64,000 nucleotides of DNA from Eutreptiella sp. 'Long Island Sound 2002' (taxonomy: Eukaryota; Euglenozoa; Euglenophyceae; Eutreptiales; Eutreptiaceae): the NCBI GenBank assembly GCA_964036045.1, contig OZ038382.1, forward strand, positions 8,690,853 to 8,754,852, given 5' to 3'. Of this stretch, positions 23,344 to 34,968 are shown piece after piece (position 1 is the stretch's first letter; every line of letters starts with the position of its first letter). The position numbers and the translations under genes were made by a program. The notes under the pieces were generated by a model that did no database searches, was not told where the DNA came from, and was given only the letters and a program-made list of their open reading frames with translations.

Positions 23344-23915
23344 TGACGTTCCATTCCCTCTCCTACCTCCATGCCTGAAATCTGTTTGAATGTACCAGCC
23401 ACATGTACTACAAGCAAAGCTAGACCTGGGCATACAATTTTTTTGGGAGAGGGGCTAACAGTTCTGAAGATGCACCGAACACCCTGCCTGGGCTCCCACA
23501 CCCTACTCACTCCCGGAGGGCAATAATAAAAAAACTGAGAAACTCACCACACAAAATGTACTAAAAACCCCGAGATTTGTACTTGAAACCCCCCAAATTG
23601 TACCATAAAACCTCTCTAATTGCACCGCACCCCCCCCATCACCAACTCTACTTAAAAACTACAAAAAATGTACCAATGTACCAAAGCAAATCCCCCCAAA
23701 ATGTACCAAAAGCACTCCTGCAATGTACCAAAAAAAATCCAGCTAAAATGCACTAAAAACCCACCCAAGATGTACCAAAAAGCCTCCCAAAAAGTTTTTC
23801 AGGTGCATTTCAGGGGACTTTTTGGTACATTGTAGACGGGGGGGCGGGGGTTGGTACATTTTGCGCTAGAATGGGTTTTTTTTGGTACAAAGTAGGGTTT
23901 TTTTTCATATTCACT
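23344..23915. repeat. Foldback element of the GTACCAAAA family, copy 2
   Basis: It has the same head as copy 1 (ctccatgcctgaaatctg, ccctgcctgggctcccacac), then + strand gtaccaaaa units to about 23795, then reverse-complement units (ctttttggtacatt) to about 23900. Both halves are diverged but clearly parallel to 19764-20342. Confidence 0.7.
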
Positions 23916-26459
23916 AGTCAGTGGCCCTGCTAATGTCTTTCGCCATTCTCTCTCTACCACCTCAAACACGACATGTTGGCTTCCTAAAATGCCTAAAATG
24001 TGGCCGGGGGTAACAAGACACATGACGTCGGGTAAGAAAACAGAGCTTCTGGGCGGGGCGATCTAGTGTTGATGGACATGATGGGGCTCTCCTATGATTG
24101 CGGAGGCACACGAGTGAACAAAAGAATATTTGTCTCAATTGATTGTTTCCTTTGCTTTCTATAGCTTGTGTTAAGTGACACGCATGGTGATGCAAAAAGG
24201 TAGGACCCTTAGGCAATTTCATGTTCCTTTTCTGCTAATGTTGAATATCTCTTAGAAGTTGTATCTATTTTCATGCTCATTTCTCAAAGCCTTTCATGTT
24301 TGGGCCCTTTAGGTGATTTAGAGTTCTTTGCCTACTGAAGAGGAGGTGCTTCTTTCAGAGATCTGAACCCTTCGGATTTACTTCATAAACAACATATCAT
24401 TCCACCTCAGTAAAATATGAAGTACTGAGCAATTTGCCCTGTGCGTGCCTGGCGCGCGCCATGCGCGCTACTTTGGTATCCCCCCCCCCCGTAAGAGCTA
24501 TGGAAAAGTCCCAAATTAATACGGTCCCTACGCCTACTGTAGCTTAGACAAGGCCATACCGGCACCTGCACGTACCACATGCATGGTGATAGGGTGCAAG
24601 AAAGGGGGATATAATGCACAAATATCCCCAAAGTTAGAGCTATGTGGGTTTGGCTGGATTCCCGAACTGCGTTTCCCTCCTGACAAGGCACAGTAAAAGA
24701 CAACTTCCATCTGACGGGCGGGACACTGTGACAAGAAGGTCAGTGGAGCCAAACTGGGGTTTCTGGGGAAACCTGGGTTCATGTGGGCAAACACTCACAC
24801 CAAATGTGTCCATGGCCCCACGTGACTGGCAGATTTGTCACCAAACCCATGTCTTATGTGGCTGCACTACATTGCAAATTAAGTACCAAATTAATACGGA
24901 CCCTACGCCCGCTGTAGCTTGGACAAGGGCGTAGCTATTACAAAGGGGGTGTGGGGGGTTAAGTACCCCAACTTTAACCCCAGGCTTGGGCGTGGGTTTC
25001 GCAGGTGTAGGTTGAGGTTGTGGTTTGGGCTGCGGTTCAGAATTAGAACTTGAGCTGGAGGTAGAACTAGAACTAGAACTACAACTACAACTAGAACCCA
25101 AATTGGCACTTGGGTCAAACAATCCAACAAGGGTACGGTGCCCTCTGGCTGCCGGCAGGGGTTGCAATGAACTCCGCTTCCGAGCTTGTTTGTCAAGGTC
25201 CACTTGTTTCTGAGCATGCGGCCGTGAAACCTCTGCATATACCCAACTCAAGGGGCCACAGAAATTCGTGGATTGTGATTCCATATTCCCAACTCAAGGG
25301 GTCATTCAATTTGTGGATTGCTTGGTGTGAATATGGGGTGAGGCAAAGCCGGGAGGAGTCGAAATGGTCATGGGTGGGAAACGGCCAAAAAAGATGCCTG
25401 CGCGCTAACACCCCCCCCATGGCTGTCCTCCATCCGACCACCAAATAAATCGTCCGACTCAGGTGCGCCTGTACTTCAACAGCCGCTGTCGGTTCCCGGT
25501 CGGCCGGTGTCAGTTGACCATCAGATCATCAGAAAACAAGCCACTGCTTATTCCTAAAAGGGCACATACGCCATGTTGGCAGCCCAGATCCGCCGTCCCC
25601 TTGGCCAATGTGTCAAAATAGAAATGGGCCGAACGAACCCACTGCAAAAATTAGGGAGGGAGCACTGGGCCCTCAGCTGGTACCCAAACAGGCCCTCGGT
25701 GTTCCACGTAGCTGCCTGTACGGAGACTTGGATCAGGGTCGACTCCCAACCGCAAACAGCGCTGGGTGACCACCAAATACCGACCAACTGACCGCCCATC
25801 GCCATCAGTGGACCCCACGGGCGACGACGGTCGGGGGCCTGGCTTGCAAAAAAGAGGCGGCTGCATGCAGACCCCATGCCTGTGCCCCCTCGCCACAACA
25901 GCGGCTCCCGGAAGTGTCCAGCTACAGGCCACATGTACCTCATTGCACCCCTTTGAGAGGTCTGCTTAGAGTGGTACCGTGCCAACGTCGCACCTGCAAC
26001 CTCCTTATCGTCGTCATGTTACACAGTATGACTGACGATTGCACCAAAGAATGCTCCGATTGCTACAGTGCAGCTCGAAGATGCATGCTCAGCAGGAGTT
26101 GCCTGAAACTGTGTGCCCGATGGGGTTCACCTAAATGTTTGTGCTCCGTCGGACTCGCCCGCATTTGTATTTGGCAGGATCGTCCTCGGTTGCGAATGCG
26201 TCCTCGGTTGGGTTCGCCGCCGGCATGTCACGCACCGCTCGACAACGCGATCCCGGTAAGACTCAGCACCAACAACGGCTGACGCAAGCAGATGCGAGCG
26301 GATATGTGCGGCACGCGTTGACACGTCCCTGTGCGCCAACGCGACGTGCGCTGCCGTTGGATCGACGCAGGCCTCGGTCCCGCGGGAACACAACGCCGAG
26401 TGCCCGTTTGTCCCCGACCGTCGGGGGCAGGGGGCCATGATTCAAATTCCAGCGGCCTG
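23916..26459 (+). other. Non-coding with short local repeats
   Basis: A motif of about 50 bases (caaattaatacgg.ccctacgcc.gctgtagctt) occurs twice, at 24511-24560 and 24886-24933. A hexanucleotide GAACTA/CAACTA run is at 25043-25095. The rest shows no recognised gene; open frames at 25110-25448 and 25554-25985 lack motifs. Confidence 0.4.
25043..25095 (+). repeat. Hexanucleotide repeat (GAACTA/CAACTA)
   Basis: About eight degenerate six-base units. The frames across it read as Glu-Leu repeats on the + strand and are by-products. Confidence 0.75.
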
Positions 26460-26860
26460 GGTTGACATGCCAGTGCAAATCCTCCAAGGACAGCGCTTTT
26501 CTTGGTGGGAGAGATGCAGTACGGGAGGAAGTCCTGCGGCCAGCTGCTGGCATTCGGCAGGGCGATCCACTCTCCCCCAGTTTGTTTTCTCTTGTGACCT
26601 CGCTGATCATATGTGTTTTGCTCCAATCTGAGGCAGCCGTCTGGCTGTGCTCTGATGATGCTCTGCTTTGATTTACATGCCTTGCCTCTTCTGAAAGTGA
26701 AAGCGTGCTTCTGCCGGTCCGTGACGCCTGAATCCGGCCAGTACACAGGCCTGTGTCTGAACCTCGGCAGAATTCCTCATGCAAGGGATGGGCCCCTGGC
26801 TCTCGAAGTTCGCTGGCAGAGCAGTGGTGTCCAGCTGTCGGTTGCCCTCCAGAACTGGAG
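26460..26860 (+). pseudogene. Reverse transcriptase relic of a second LINE type
   Basis: One frame reads GIRQGDPLSPSLFSLVTSLI at about 26546-26605, matching the RT palm motif G-x-x-Q-G-x-P-L-S-P-x-L-F. It is followed after about 20 residues by LCSDDALL (26643-26666), matching (Y/F)-x-D-D, and then a stop. After a frame change, TGLCLNLG (about 26745-26770) matches the sGLxxNxxK motif that comes next in LINE RTs. The strand is opposite to the 42-64 kb array and the sequence differs (QGDPLSP here, QGCPLSV there), so it is another family. It is short and has at least one stop and one frameshift. Confidence 0.6.
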
Positions 26861-27160
26861 GTAGAGGTACCAGTAGCCACAGCTGTCAAAGATGAATCAG
26901 AATCTATGGCTTTCTCCTGCAAACATTGGTCAACTGTATTTGAAAACGGAGCATCTTTTGGAAGTGTGTGTGCCTCTTATTTGTATTTGTATTTGTATTT
27001 GGTGGCCTGTCCTTTCCTCAGCTTTCGCACCTTGTGCTGACACCTCTGTCGCCTCACTGTGCAACGGTTGTCGGTCAACCGACACCCGCGGTCCGCCCCC
27101 ACCGGCCACCGCGTGGGCCTCGAGGGCGTTGGTCCGCCCGCGTCCACAGCGCCCGGCCAC

Positions 27161-27559
27161 TCACTCCGCCGCAGCCCACACGCACTCCCCCGCTCCCTCG
27201 CGCTGGATGCAGTACCGCCCCCGCACGGGGACGTGCACCTCCGGACCGCCGGGCAGCAGCCGCGTGGCCGGCGGCCGCCCCGCAACGCCCCGCACGACCA
27301 GCGGCCGGCAGGGCCCCGCACAGCCAAACACCCGCAGCGACGCCGCCGCGGCGGAGCAGCAGACGCGCAGTCTGTTGCCGTGATAGTGCGCGCCTTCGAG
27401 GCACACGGCGGACGTGTTGGCCATGGGGGCGCGCGGGGCCCAGCGCAGGTGCCCGTCGGCAATGCGCAGCCCTGCGTAGCCGAAGACCAGTGACTGCAGG
27501 AACCCGCCGGCGCCGGTGATGAACTGCTCGGTCCCCCCGGCGGGGGTCTCTGTCCAGAC
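27161..27559 (-). CDS. GH65 glucosidase (PGGHG/ATHL1-like), terminal exon
   Basis: The acceptor ..CACATGTGCAG|G lies just above 27559, and the exon ends in TGA at 27161-27163. It reads VWTETPAGGTEQFITGAGGF, then LQSLVFGYAGLRI, then a beta-rich tail (LEGAHYHGNRLRV). These match the region of GH65 family protein-glucosylgalactosylhydroxylysine glucosidase and its bacterial relatives where W.E...G...FLTG.GGFLQ....GY.G.RI closes the (alpha/alpha)6 barrel, followed by the small C-terminal beta domain. The enzyme class removes glucose from glucosyl-galactosyl-hydroxylysine in animals; the substrate in this organism is unknown. The GC at third codon positions is very high. The exon starts in phase 0 and joins the exon at 31457-31678. 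Confidence 0.85.
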   Translation of the reverse strand, partial: VWTETPAGGTEQFITGAGGFLQSLVFGYAGLRIADGHLRWAPRAPMANTSAVCLEGAHYHGNRLRVCCSAAAASLRVFGCAGPCRPLVVRGVAGRPPATRLLPGGPEVHVPVRGRYCIQREGAGECVWAAAE

Positions 27560-29597
27560 CTGCACATGTGGTAGTCTGGGGGGGGGGGGGGCGGTATGGC
27601 CCGGAGGCACATCGGAGAAGTGGCATCCTCTTGGTACACCTTTTCATGGGGCACAGACCCACCCCCCCTTCCCATTGTCAGTTCCGCCCCAACCGCTTCT
27701 GTTTGCCCCCAACTACCCAACCGTTTTGCAACCGCCAGCATCGCTGCTGAAACCGCTTTACCAGCCGCCTGTAACCGCTGTTGCAGCCGCTCTCTTCGCA
27801 TCCACCCTTCAGCCTTCCGCCCCCTCAAGCGCATCCCCTCCCCCTCCCCCCACCTTTGTCTCCAGCCTGTCCGCCAGCTCCGGGGCGTAGATGTCTGCTT
27901 CTTTTGCCGCCACCATGAGCCTGCCTGTATCCTGCGGCAGCGTTACCGCATTTCACAATTGTGGCCAGTTTGTGTTAGCCCTGCTCAATGTAATTTTCAG
28001 AATTGATGGGTTGGTGTTCGTGCTTGGACATGGTCACGGTGATGGCTCACCACAAAACAAAGCGACTGCGCACAAGATGCTTTCTAGCCACCTTTTCTCC
28101 CAATTTAAACTGTATATTATTTTATAAACTATAATTTTGTAGTGTGTTGTTGCGCTGCGGGATGCCCGGTGTGGCCCCGATGCGCTCGGTGCTCTTGACG
28201 TTTTCAGCGCCTCCGGAAGGCAGCCGCATTTATGGATACTAGGCGGTCATTGGGTTATAGTCGGCCCGGCTCCCGCTCCCCCTTCCTCTTCCCGTTCCAA
28301 AAGAGACCTCGGTCACATACATGAACACAGGGGTGAGCACAAGATGCCACCATCTCTCATGTGCCGGGAAGACATGAGCAGTGCCACTACTTCAGTGCCC
28401 GGTCCATGCATGATGGCCTGCGTGCCTGGACAACCAGACATATCGCATCAAGTGGCAGGACACTAACCAGCCTCCCCAAAATACAATTCTCAGCCCGAAA
28501 TCACGGAGAAACCTGGTCTTCATCAACAACCAGAAGACGGAACCGCCAAAATCCATGGTTCCCAAGGTTGCGGAAGCATTGCATCTTTTTCCCTTTTTCC
28601 AACGCTCCTGCACGTTTGTTTGATCGTTTTTTGGCCTCTGGTTGCATTTCTTCTTCAAGCTAGTCTCAACGGCGTTTCGCATTATTGTAGTCTCTCTCTT
28701 TTTTTCTGAGGCATGGCGGTCCCCCTGCCGCAAAGGACTGCATCAAAGCGGCCTGACCAAAGGCTGACCAGCGTTGTTGTGTCGCCTGTCTATGGTACCC
28801 AAGAATAGCAGCTTTGGGGGGGGGTCAGCTGTAAACACCTCGTGTTGTTCTGACACGGGTGTTGTTCTCGCATGGCGGGGGGACGTTAGAACCATCCCTG
28901 CCCATCACAGAACGTTGGTGACCTGTTGCACACGACTACCTCCCCCCCTGCTGCGTCACCACCCCGAACACCGCCTCCCACGACTACTTGTAAGGGGACC
29001 GTCTCTTTAGGGTACAACAACATCCTGTGCGCCATTTCGCCCACTCATTGACATACGCCGAGCAGTGGCTCGTTTGCCCTCTCGGTTTTTCTAGTGCGTT
29101 CCTTTTAACTGCGCTTCTGTTTTCGTGCAGGTGATGCCATATTTTCGTCAACTGCGTCCACAAGTTCTCCCGGGGGTTGGGGCTGGAATCCGTCCCTGCT
29201 GCCCCACCACCGCTGCCATGTCTGTCATGGGAAAGACTGAATGTGAAGGCCGCCAGCGCCGGCATGGGAGGACGGCACGGGGAAAAAGCAGCACTTTTAA
29301 GCGGAGGGACAATGTCCCACTCTCAAGCAATGTGCGCGTCTTGTGTGCTGCTACCGCGTCTTGGGGTGCGGGCAAGAACAGGAGTGGCATCGGGTTAGGG
29401 GTTCTGCGGGATAGGGACCCCGTACTGCGAACACTGTCCGGGGGGGGGGGGTGCCATAACGGCTGAGTCAGTGTGCCGGTCGGTACTTCCGGGTGTACGC
29501 GCTGCTTTGAGCTTTCAGGGATTGCATTGGTTATTGTCTGCGGGGTTGGAGGATGGGAAGCAAGTACCCCGCCTCCCCCTTGCGCAAGCACGGCCGC

Positions 29598-30137
29598 GGT
29601 CCCAAAAGTCAGGTCAAAACGGCGGTTCAACGCCCACCCCGTGCTTAGACAAGGCCGTGCATGCGCGCGACACACGTGACAGCAAACGTGTGGGGGAGCC
29701 CTTAGATGGGGATGGCGATGGGCTGCAAATGGGGAAGAGCACTTTATCAAAAGCGGCATTATGCTCAATCTCCTTCCCATTCCGCATGTCCTTCAAATGG
29801 ATGTAGTTGTCCCCATGACGAGAGGGACCAAAAATATTGGCAGACACATGTTCCCCAGTGCTTGGAACGTACGTGACAGCCATGCCGGGAATAACATTGT
29901 TAGCCATGGCTGAAAATCACATCAGAACAAACAGCATGGGGTTGCAATGTGTGGTACAATGTTGTTATGAACAGAATGCGCTATCACAAACACGACTGAG
30001 CCCCTCTTTCCCTGTACAAACACTCTACAAACACCCAATCCTCCATTCTGGGCCACAAAAACAGCGGTCCCAAAATTTCCTCAAAACAGCGGTTCAACGC
30101 CCACCCCGTGCTTAGACAAGGCCGTGCATGCGCAAGG
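29598..30137 (+). repeat. Direct repeat pair of about 75 bases
   Basis: gcggttcaacgcccacccc followed by gtgcttagacaaggccgtgc occurs at 29621-29660 and 30090-30128, preceded in both by cggtcccaaaa and followed by atgcgc. The copies are nearly identical, so the event is recent. Confidence 0.75.
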
Positions 30138-30204
30138 GGGGGGGGGGGTACCGGGAAGAAGGGCGGACTGGTAACTTTGGGGGACACTGATCACGTACAT
30201 GCAG

Positions 30205-31085
30205 GCCATATCTCTCGGGGACATTCATAATATGCCAACTTTCTGGGTTTTGGCACTTTTCGGCAATTTCTACAACTTTTGCTTCCGTGTGCAAACATGT
30301 CGTCACCTGGGGGGGGGGGGGGGTATGTGTATACTTTTTGAAATCTGCAAGAAAACGCCATTTCAGAAATGTATGGGTTGGGGGAGGGGGGGGTTGCCAT
30401 CTTTCAGCGTAGCACAACACATTGAACGGTGCACACAAACATGGCACTGCACCGTTCATCCATTTTTATTCAGAATCACCCCTTTTTGATGGTGTACTTC
30501 TCGTAATTGTTGTATTTCACGTTTTTCTCCACATCAACGTCAATGCATGTGGCCAAAAATTCATGTTGTGAGGCCTTGGTGGGGTGTGTCTTTCAATCCC
30601 AAAACTGGGCAGCAAAAGCGGTGGCCTCAGCGGTCGTCAGAATGTCATGCTCCTTGTGGGAGCATGCAGGTGGCTGTGAGCGGAAGGTACGGGGCTTTTT
30701 TGCCCGGCTACTAGGCTCATGCCTGCACCTGCACCCACTTTACACCCCCAGAGCGAGCCCTTTTGTGCGTCAACGTTTGTGGTGCATCCGGGGAAGCAAC
30801 AGCCCGTGGTGTGAATTTGTATGAAGACATGGCAGCTGCCTGTTGAAAAAGAGGCAGCAAGCAACACATGCACCGTCAAAAACGGACAAAAGTCTCAAAC
30901 ATTTCGTCAGTACAGCATGCAGACCCAGGGGTTTCCAAATAGCCCTTTTCAAGGGCTTTCCGAATATACCCCACATACCCCTACCTCCGGAACACTCAGT
31001 GGGCACAAATGAGGCAACACTGGCACCGACCCCCAAAAACCCAGAAAGTTGGCATAATCAGCAACGTCCCCGAGAGATATGCTTC
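30205..31085. repeat. Inverted repeat pair, about 50 bases, 780 bases apart
   Basis: aacccagaaagttggcata with gtccccgagagatatg at 31037-31082 is the reverse complement of sequence at 30208-30257 with few differences. Confidence 0.7.
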
Positions 31086-31456
31086 ACCTCCTGGCGTCAT
31101 AGCTGTGACTAACACAGCCCACCCAGGGCTGTCCTTAAGACCAAAACAAAAAAAAGCTGCTCAGCAGCAGAGCGAGCCGGCGAGTAACTGCTGTCGATCA
31201 TCCGCCAACCGGCATTGGTTGAGTGTCAACTTCCATCGGTTACACACCTGCCCGTCCAGTGCCAACCGCCGTCGGGTAGCGGATCCTGCCACCGACAACC
31301 TCTGGCCATCCTTAGCGGAAAGAGAAAGAGAAGGAAATGTCTTGTTCCTAAGGAAAGCTGTGGCCCCAGCACCCATATTCTGAGGGGGGGCATTCAGGTA
31401 CTCAGACCAGGGCTGCCGGTCCTCCGTGCTGACGTCTGATACAAAGAGGGGGGTAC

Positions 31457-31678
31457 CTGAAAGGGGGGCTGCTGATTGGCATAGCCCCTTTTGAATACTG
31501 CATTCGCCTCTGCTTCGTCCCCTATGTCGAGCCACCCGATGGCAAACATGGCCCACGTCATGGCAGGCCCCCCAGGGTCCGTGCGAGGGCTGTAGTAGCG
31601 GAGATCCGCCTCTCGGACACTGGGCGGCATGTCAAACAAGTAAGGCCAACCCAAAAGGATGACATCCGCTTGCTTCAC
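31457..31678 (-). CDS. GH65 glucosidase (PGGHG/ATHL1-like), internal exon
   Basis: The acceptor CGCTTCGCAG|G lies above 31678 and the donor TTTCAG|GTACCC below 31457. The exon is exactly 74 codons in phase 0 at both ends. It reads VKQADVILLGWPYLFDMP, then LRYYSPRTDPGGPAMTWAMF, then AIGWLDIGDEAEANAVFKRG. VKQADV(V/I)LL(G/W)(Y/W)P and T-D-P-x-G-P-A-M-T-W-(S/A)-M-F are the most recognisable blocks of the ATHL1/PGGHG branch of GH65. In this branch the catalytic acid is a Glu or Asp in an upstream block (DEYH-like), which is not in this exon. Spliced to 27559 it gives ANQQPPFQ-VWTETP with the expected spacing. Confidence 0.9.
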
Positions 31679-31942
31679 CTGCGAAGCGCATGCCGGTGGC
31701 GTCTGCGCATTTTTCGAAGAAATGCGCGAAAAAATCGTGATAACACCGAAAATGGGAAATGACATTGCGGCATAAACACAAACCGTGACGGGTCAAGGGA
31801 CTACGATGGGGCCTCCAAACACCGGCAACGGTTGTGCGCCAGGGTTTGCGCGTGTCAACAACGTGGGCACCCGATCCACCCATACACCCAACTATACACA
31901 AATACACACACATACGTCACGCAGGCCCTGGACCCACCCACC

Positions 31943-32149
<207 letters not shown>

Positions 32150-33171
32150 CCCCCCCAACACAAATGCAATGAAGCCACCCGCCCAGGCATCCATCCACGC
32201 ATACACGCACAGACACACACGCACACACATCAAGCTTGAAGGTAGGTGTGCATCTGCCGCTTAGATGGCCTCCACTAGTGCACCTGGAGGTCATTTTTTT
32301 CACAAGACGCAAGCATTTGGCTCGTCCGACGCCATTGCTCTCCATACCCACGCCCCGCTTGTACTGCCGACGGCACCACGAACCCAGGGCTCAGTACTGT
32401 TCGTGTCTGGCCAGCTTTTGCTTTTGCTTCCCCAAAATCGCCTGCTCCCGCTGTGACCCCCCGTGCACAGACTTGTGGGGCCATCCACTTTAATTTGGCC
32501 CCGGGGGGCCCTCCCATCTCATTTTAAATACCCCACCCCCCATATGAGAGGACGCCCCCTCTTGATGAGTTGTTTTGAGATGGGGCGGCTTTGGTGGGCC
32601 CGAAAAATTTTTCCGACCAATGCCATTGCTCTATGGTAGTCTTGTTACTTCCTAGACATCTGTGAACGGACGTTGTCATTTTTGGGATGTTTCAGAATTC
32701 ATGGCAGAAGCAAAGACGACACAACATCCTGCCCTGCCATCATAAGCCAAATCTGGAACAACAATTCAAAGCGTCAACCAATGCCTGTAGCCCAGGGTAC
32801 TCCTTCAGTTCTTGCGACAACTGCGACTCCAGTACATGGCGTTCATGACATGAAACCTTGTGAAAATGTGCAAACAGGCCTAGGGCACGCTTTGGCGATG
32901 GTCGCGGCGCTGCCAATAGGCTGGCAATGTAGCCTTGCTCTGTGACATGCAATTCAGCCATTGCCATGCCTCAAAACATCTACAGCCCCTCCTCCCATCC
33001 CACGCCTACCCTCCCGCCCTAATGAAAGCCCCCCCCCCCGTCAATGATATTTTTGGGATGGGAGCCCCCCCCCCCCGACCAAAGTAAAATGGCGGATGCC
33101 CTGGGGGTGCAAGCGTCAAGGAAAGGTGCGCCACAGTTACCCTTTACCCCCCTTGCAAACCCCCCCCCCTT

Positions 33172-33560
33172 GCAATCTCCCCCCCCCACCCGGGAGACCG
33201 TCACTTCCATGTTTTTCTGGTTAACATGTATTGTGCTGGTTTGTGTTGCCCATCTGGTTTATACATGGCCTTGCATTGCTTTCCCATTACTACGAATCAA
33301 GCACCTGTGTGTGCTCTGTGATATTCTCTCTCCAAAGGCGTTGTATGGGTGTGTTGTGTTGCTACTTCAGACCCAAGATGTTTTCTCCCGGTGACCATGT
33401 ACGGTACCACTCACGCACACTTGGTGCACATCCGGGATGCTTGGGAGCGAATTTCTGATGACGGTTTGCCTTGAAATACCCTTGCAATCTCCCCCCCCCC
33501 CCCCCCCGGGAGACCGCCACTTGGCGACCGTCCCCCCCCCCCCCCCGGGAGACCGTTACG
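33172..33560 (+). repeat. Poly-C plus gggagaccg repeat units
   Basis: A motif of tgcaatct, a run of 9-17 C, then cgggagaccg occurs at about 33172-33202 and 33483-33515, and again without the prefix at 33530-33557. A related poly-C run is at 33068-33078. Confidence 0.65.
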
Positions 33561-34845
33561 CGCTAACCCGGGAGTTTGCAAGGGGGGGAAAGGGTAGCAC
33601 AACAAAATCCTCACCAGCGGTGCGCCAGGGCCCCCTTTCCGCTCTGCAGCAATGGGCAGAAAGGGCGGCAGTCAGTCTTGAGGTTCCTCCATAGAAGGCA
33701 GTGTCCACGGGACACCGCCCCCTTTCGTTGTTGACTCCATTGCCGTGAGCATATCCTGGCAGGTACAAATGCACTCGATCCTCAACCCTGCAGAACCCGC
33801 AGTGTTAGTGTCATCTACAGCACTGGCAGACACCAGCACGATCTGTGCAATGTGTGCCTGCTTTTTCTTTCAAATGGTTTTCAGTGAAATGTTTTTTTTT
33901 TTGGGAGAAAGAGCAGTGCTGCAGTGGCGGTTGGAACTATGGGTGGAGCCCACCACTGAGAGCAGTTCCCTTCCCCCAACAATAGGCCACGAAAGGGGGA
34001 TAGGTCAGGGCCTTCAGTTAGTGTCCGCGCTCTGTGCTGTGTGTGAGTGAGCCCTTGTGTGTGCACGCCCTACGTGTGTCTGTTGTTTGTGTCATGTGCG
34101 CGCCACGTGTTGCCTGCCAGCTTGCTGCCAGTGCGTGCCAGCTGGTGCCGTTTTGTGTTGTGTGCGCGCCGCTGTGGGGAGAGCAGCCCATGTTGCGTGG
34201 TGCCTGGGCAAGATGAGCGCGGGTGAGTGGTGCCGGGGTGAGGTGGGTGTGCGTGAGCGTGTGTGGTGCCGGGTAGAGCAATGGTGGGTGTAGGGCGGTG
34301 CCTGGAGGGGTAAACAAGCATGGTGGTAGCAGATGTTGTATACTGGACATGGGCTGCTCGCTATTGCTGTGATGCACTCCTCAAAAGCCTGGCTTTTGTT
34401 TAGGTGGGGGGGTGTAGCTGGGTCCCCAGCCCATGTCGCATGTGCATCATAAGTATTTGTGATTGTGTAGATAAGCACTACAATTGGGGCACATCCACAG
34501 TGGTATTCTATACTCAAATGTCTTGTTGCATCACCATCCAGTAGCAGCTCGCGCGCCACAAACACAGGTCCTGACTCCCCAGCAAGACCCGACCCCACCC
34601 CCACCCAACTGTAGCCAACTAAGAGGTCTGGATGGGAACCAAAGCAAAGACGAGTGGCATGCAGGGAACTTAACGCATGTGAGTACGGTCTGCACAGCAC
34701 GTGCGGCATCCATAGTCTAAACACTGACCCCACCCGTGCACAGCCTGCGCGCACACTCAGTGGGAGCCTCGGCCTGTCTCGCTCTAGCGCGTCCTCCGCT
34801 CCTGCGTGGCGCTCGGTGAAGGGTCAGCATTGCGCACAGGCACAC

Positions 34846-34968
34846 CGTCGATCCATCATATCCCTTGTACTCGGGATGGACGTTCAACGTGGCGTTAAAG
34901 GGGATGTACATGTCAGCGGCGATGCTGCTCCAGTTGCTGCCCACACTGCGATTGAGCGCGACTGCAGC
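34846..34968 (-). CDS. GH65 glucosidase (PGGHG/ATHL1-like), internal exon
   Basis: The acceptor CACCGCTCTCAG|G lies above 34968 and the donor ACG|GTGTGC below 34846. The exon is 41 codons, phase 0 at both ends. It reads AAVALNRSVGSNWSSIAADM, then YIPFNATLNVHPEYKGYDGS. The block W..IA..(M/L).IPF......HPE(Y/F).GY is diagnostic for the ATHL1/PGGHG branch of GH65 and comes directly before VKQADV in the family, exactly where the next exon starts. Exons upstream (catalytic block, N-terminal beta-sandwich) should lie above 35 kb on this strand. I searched for the YTNA/DEYH blocks by eye up to 42 kb and did not find them, so the gene is either very long in introns or 5'-truncated. Confidence 0.85.

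Larger units (their letters stand above)
27560..31456 (-). other. 3.9 kb intron of the GH65 gene
   Basis: On the minus strand it begins TTTCAG|GTACCC and ends TGTGCAG|G. It contains a direct repeat of about 75 bases (29598-29672 and 30062-30137), an inverted repeat pair (30205-30257 and 31035-31085), and G-runs at 27579-27590, 29441-29451, 30137-30148 and 30311-30322. No other gene is recognised. Confidence 0.7.
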
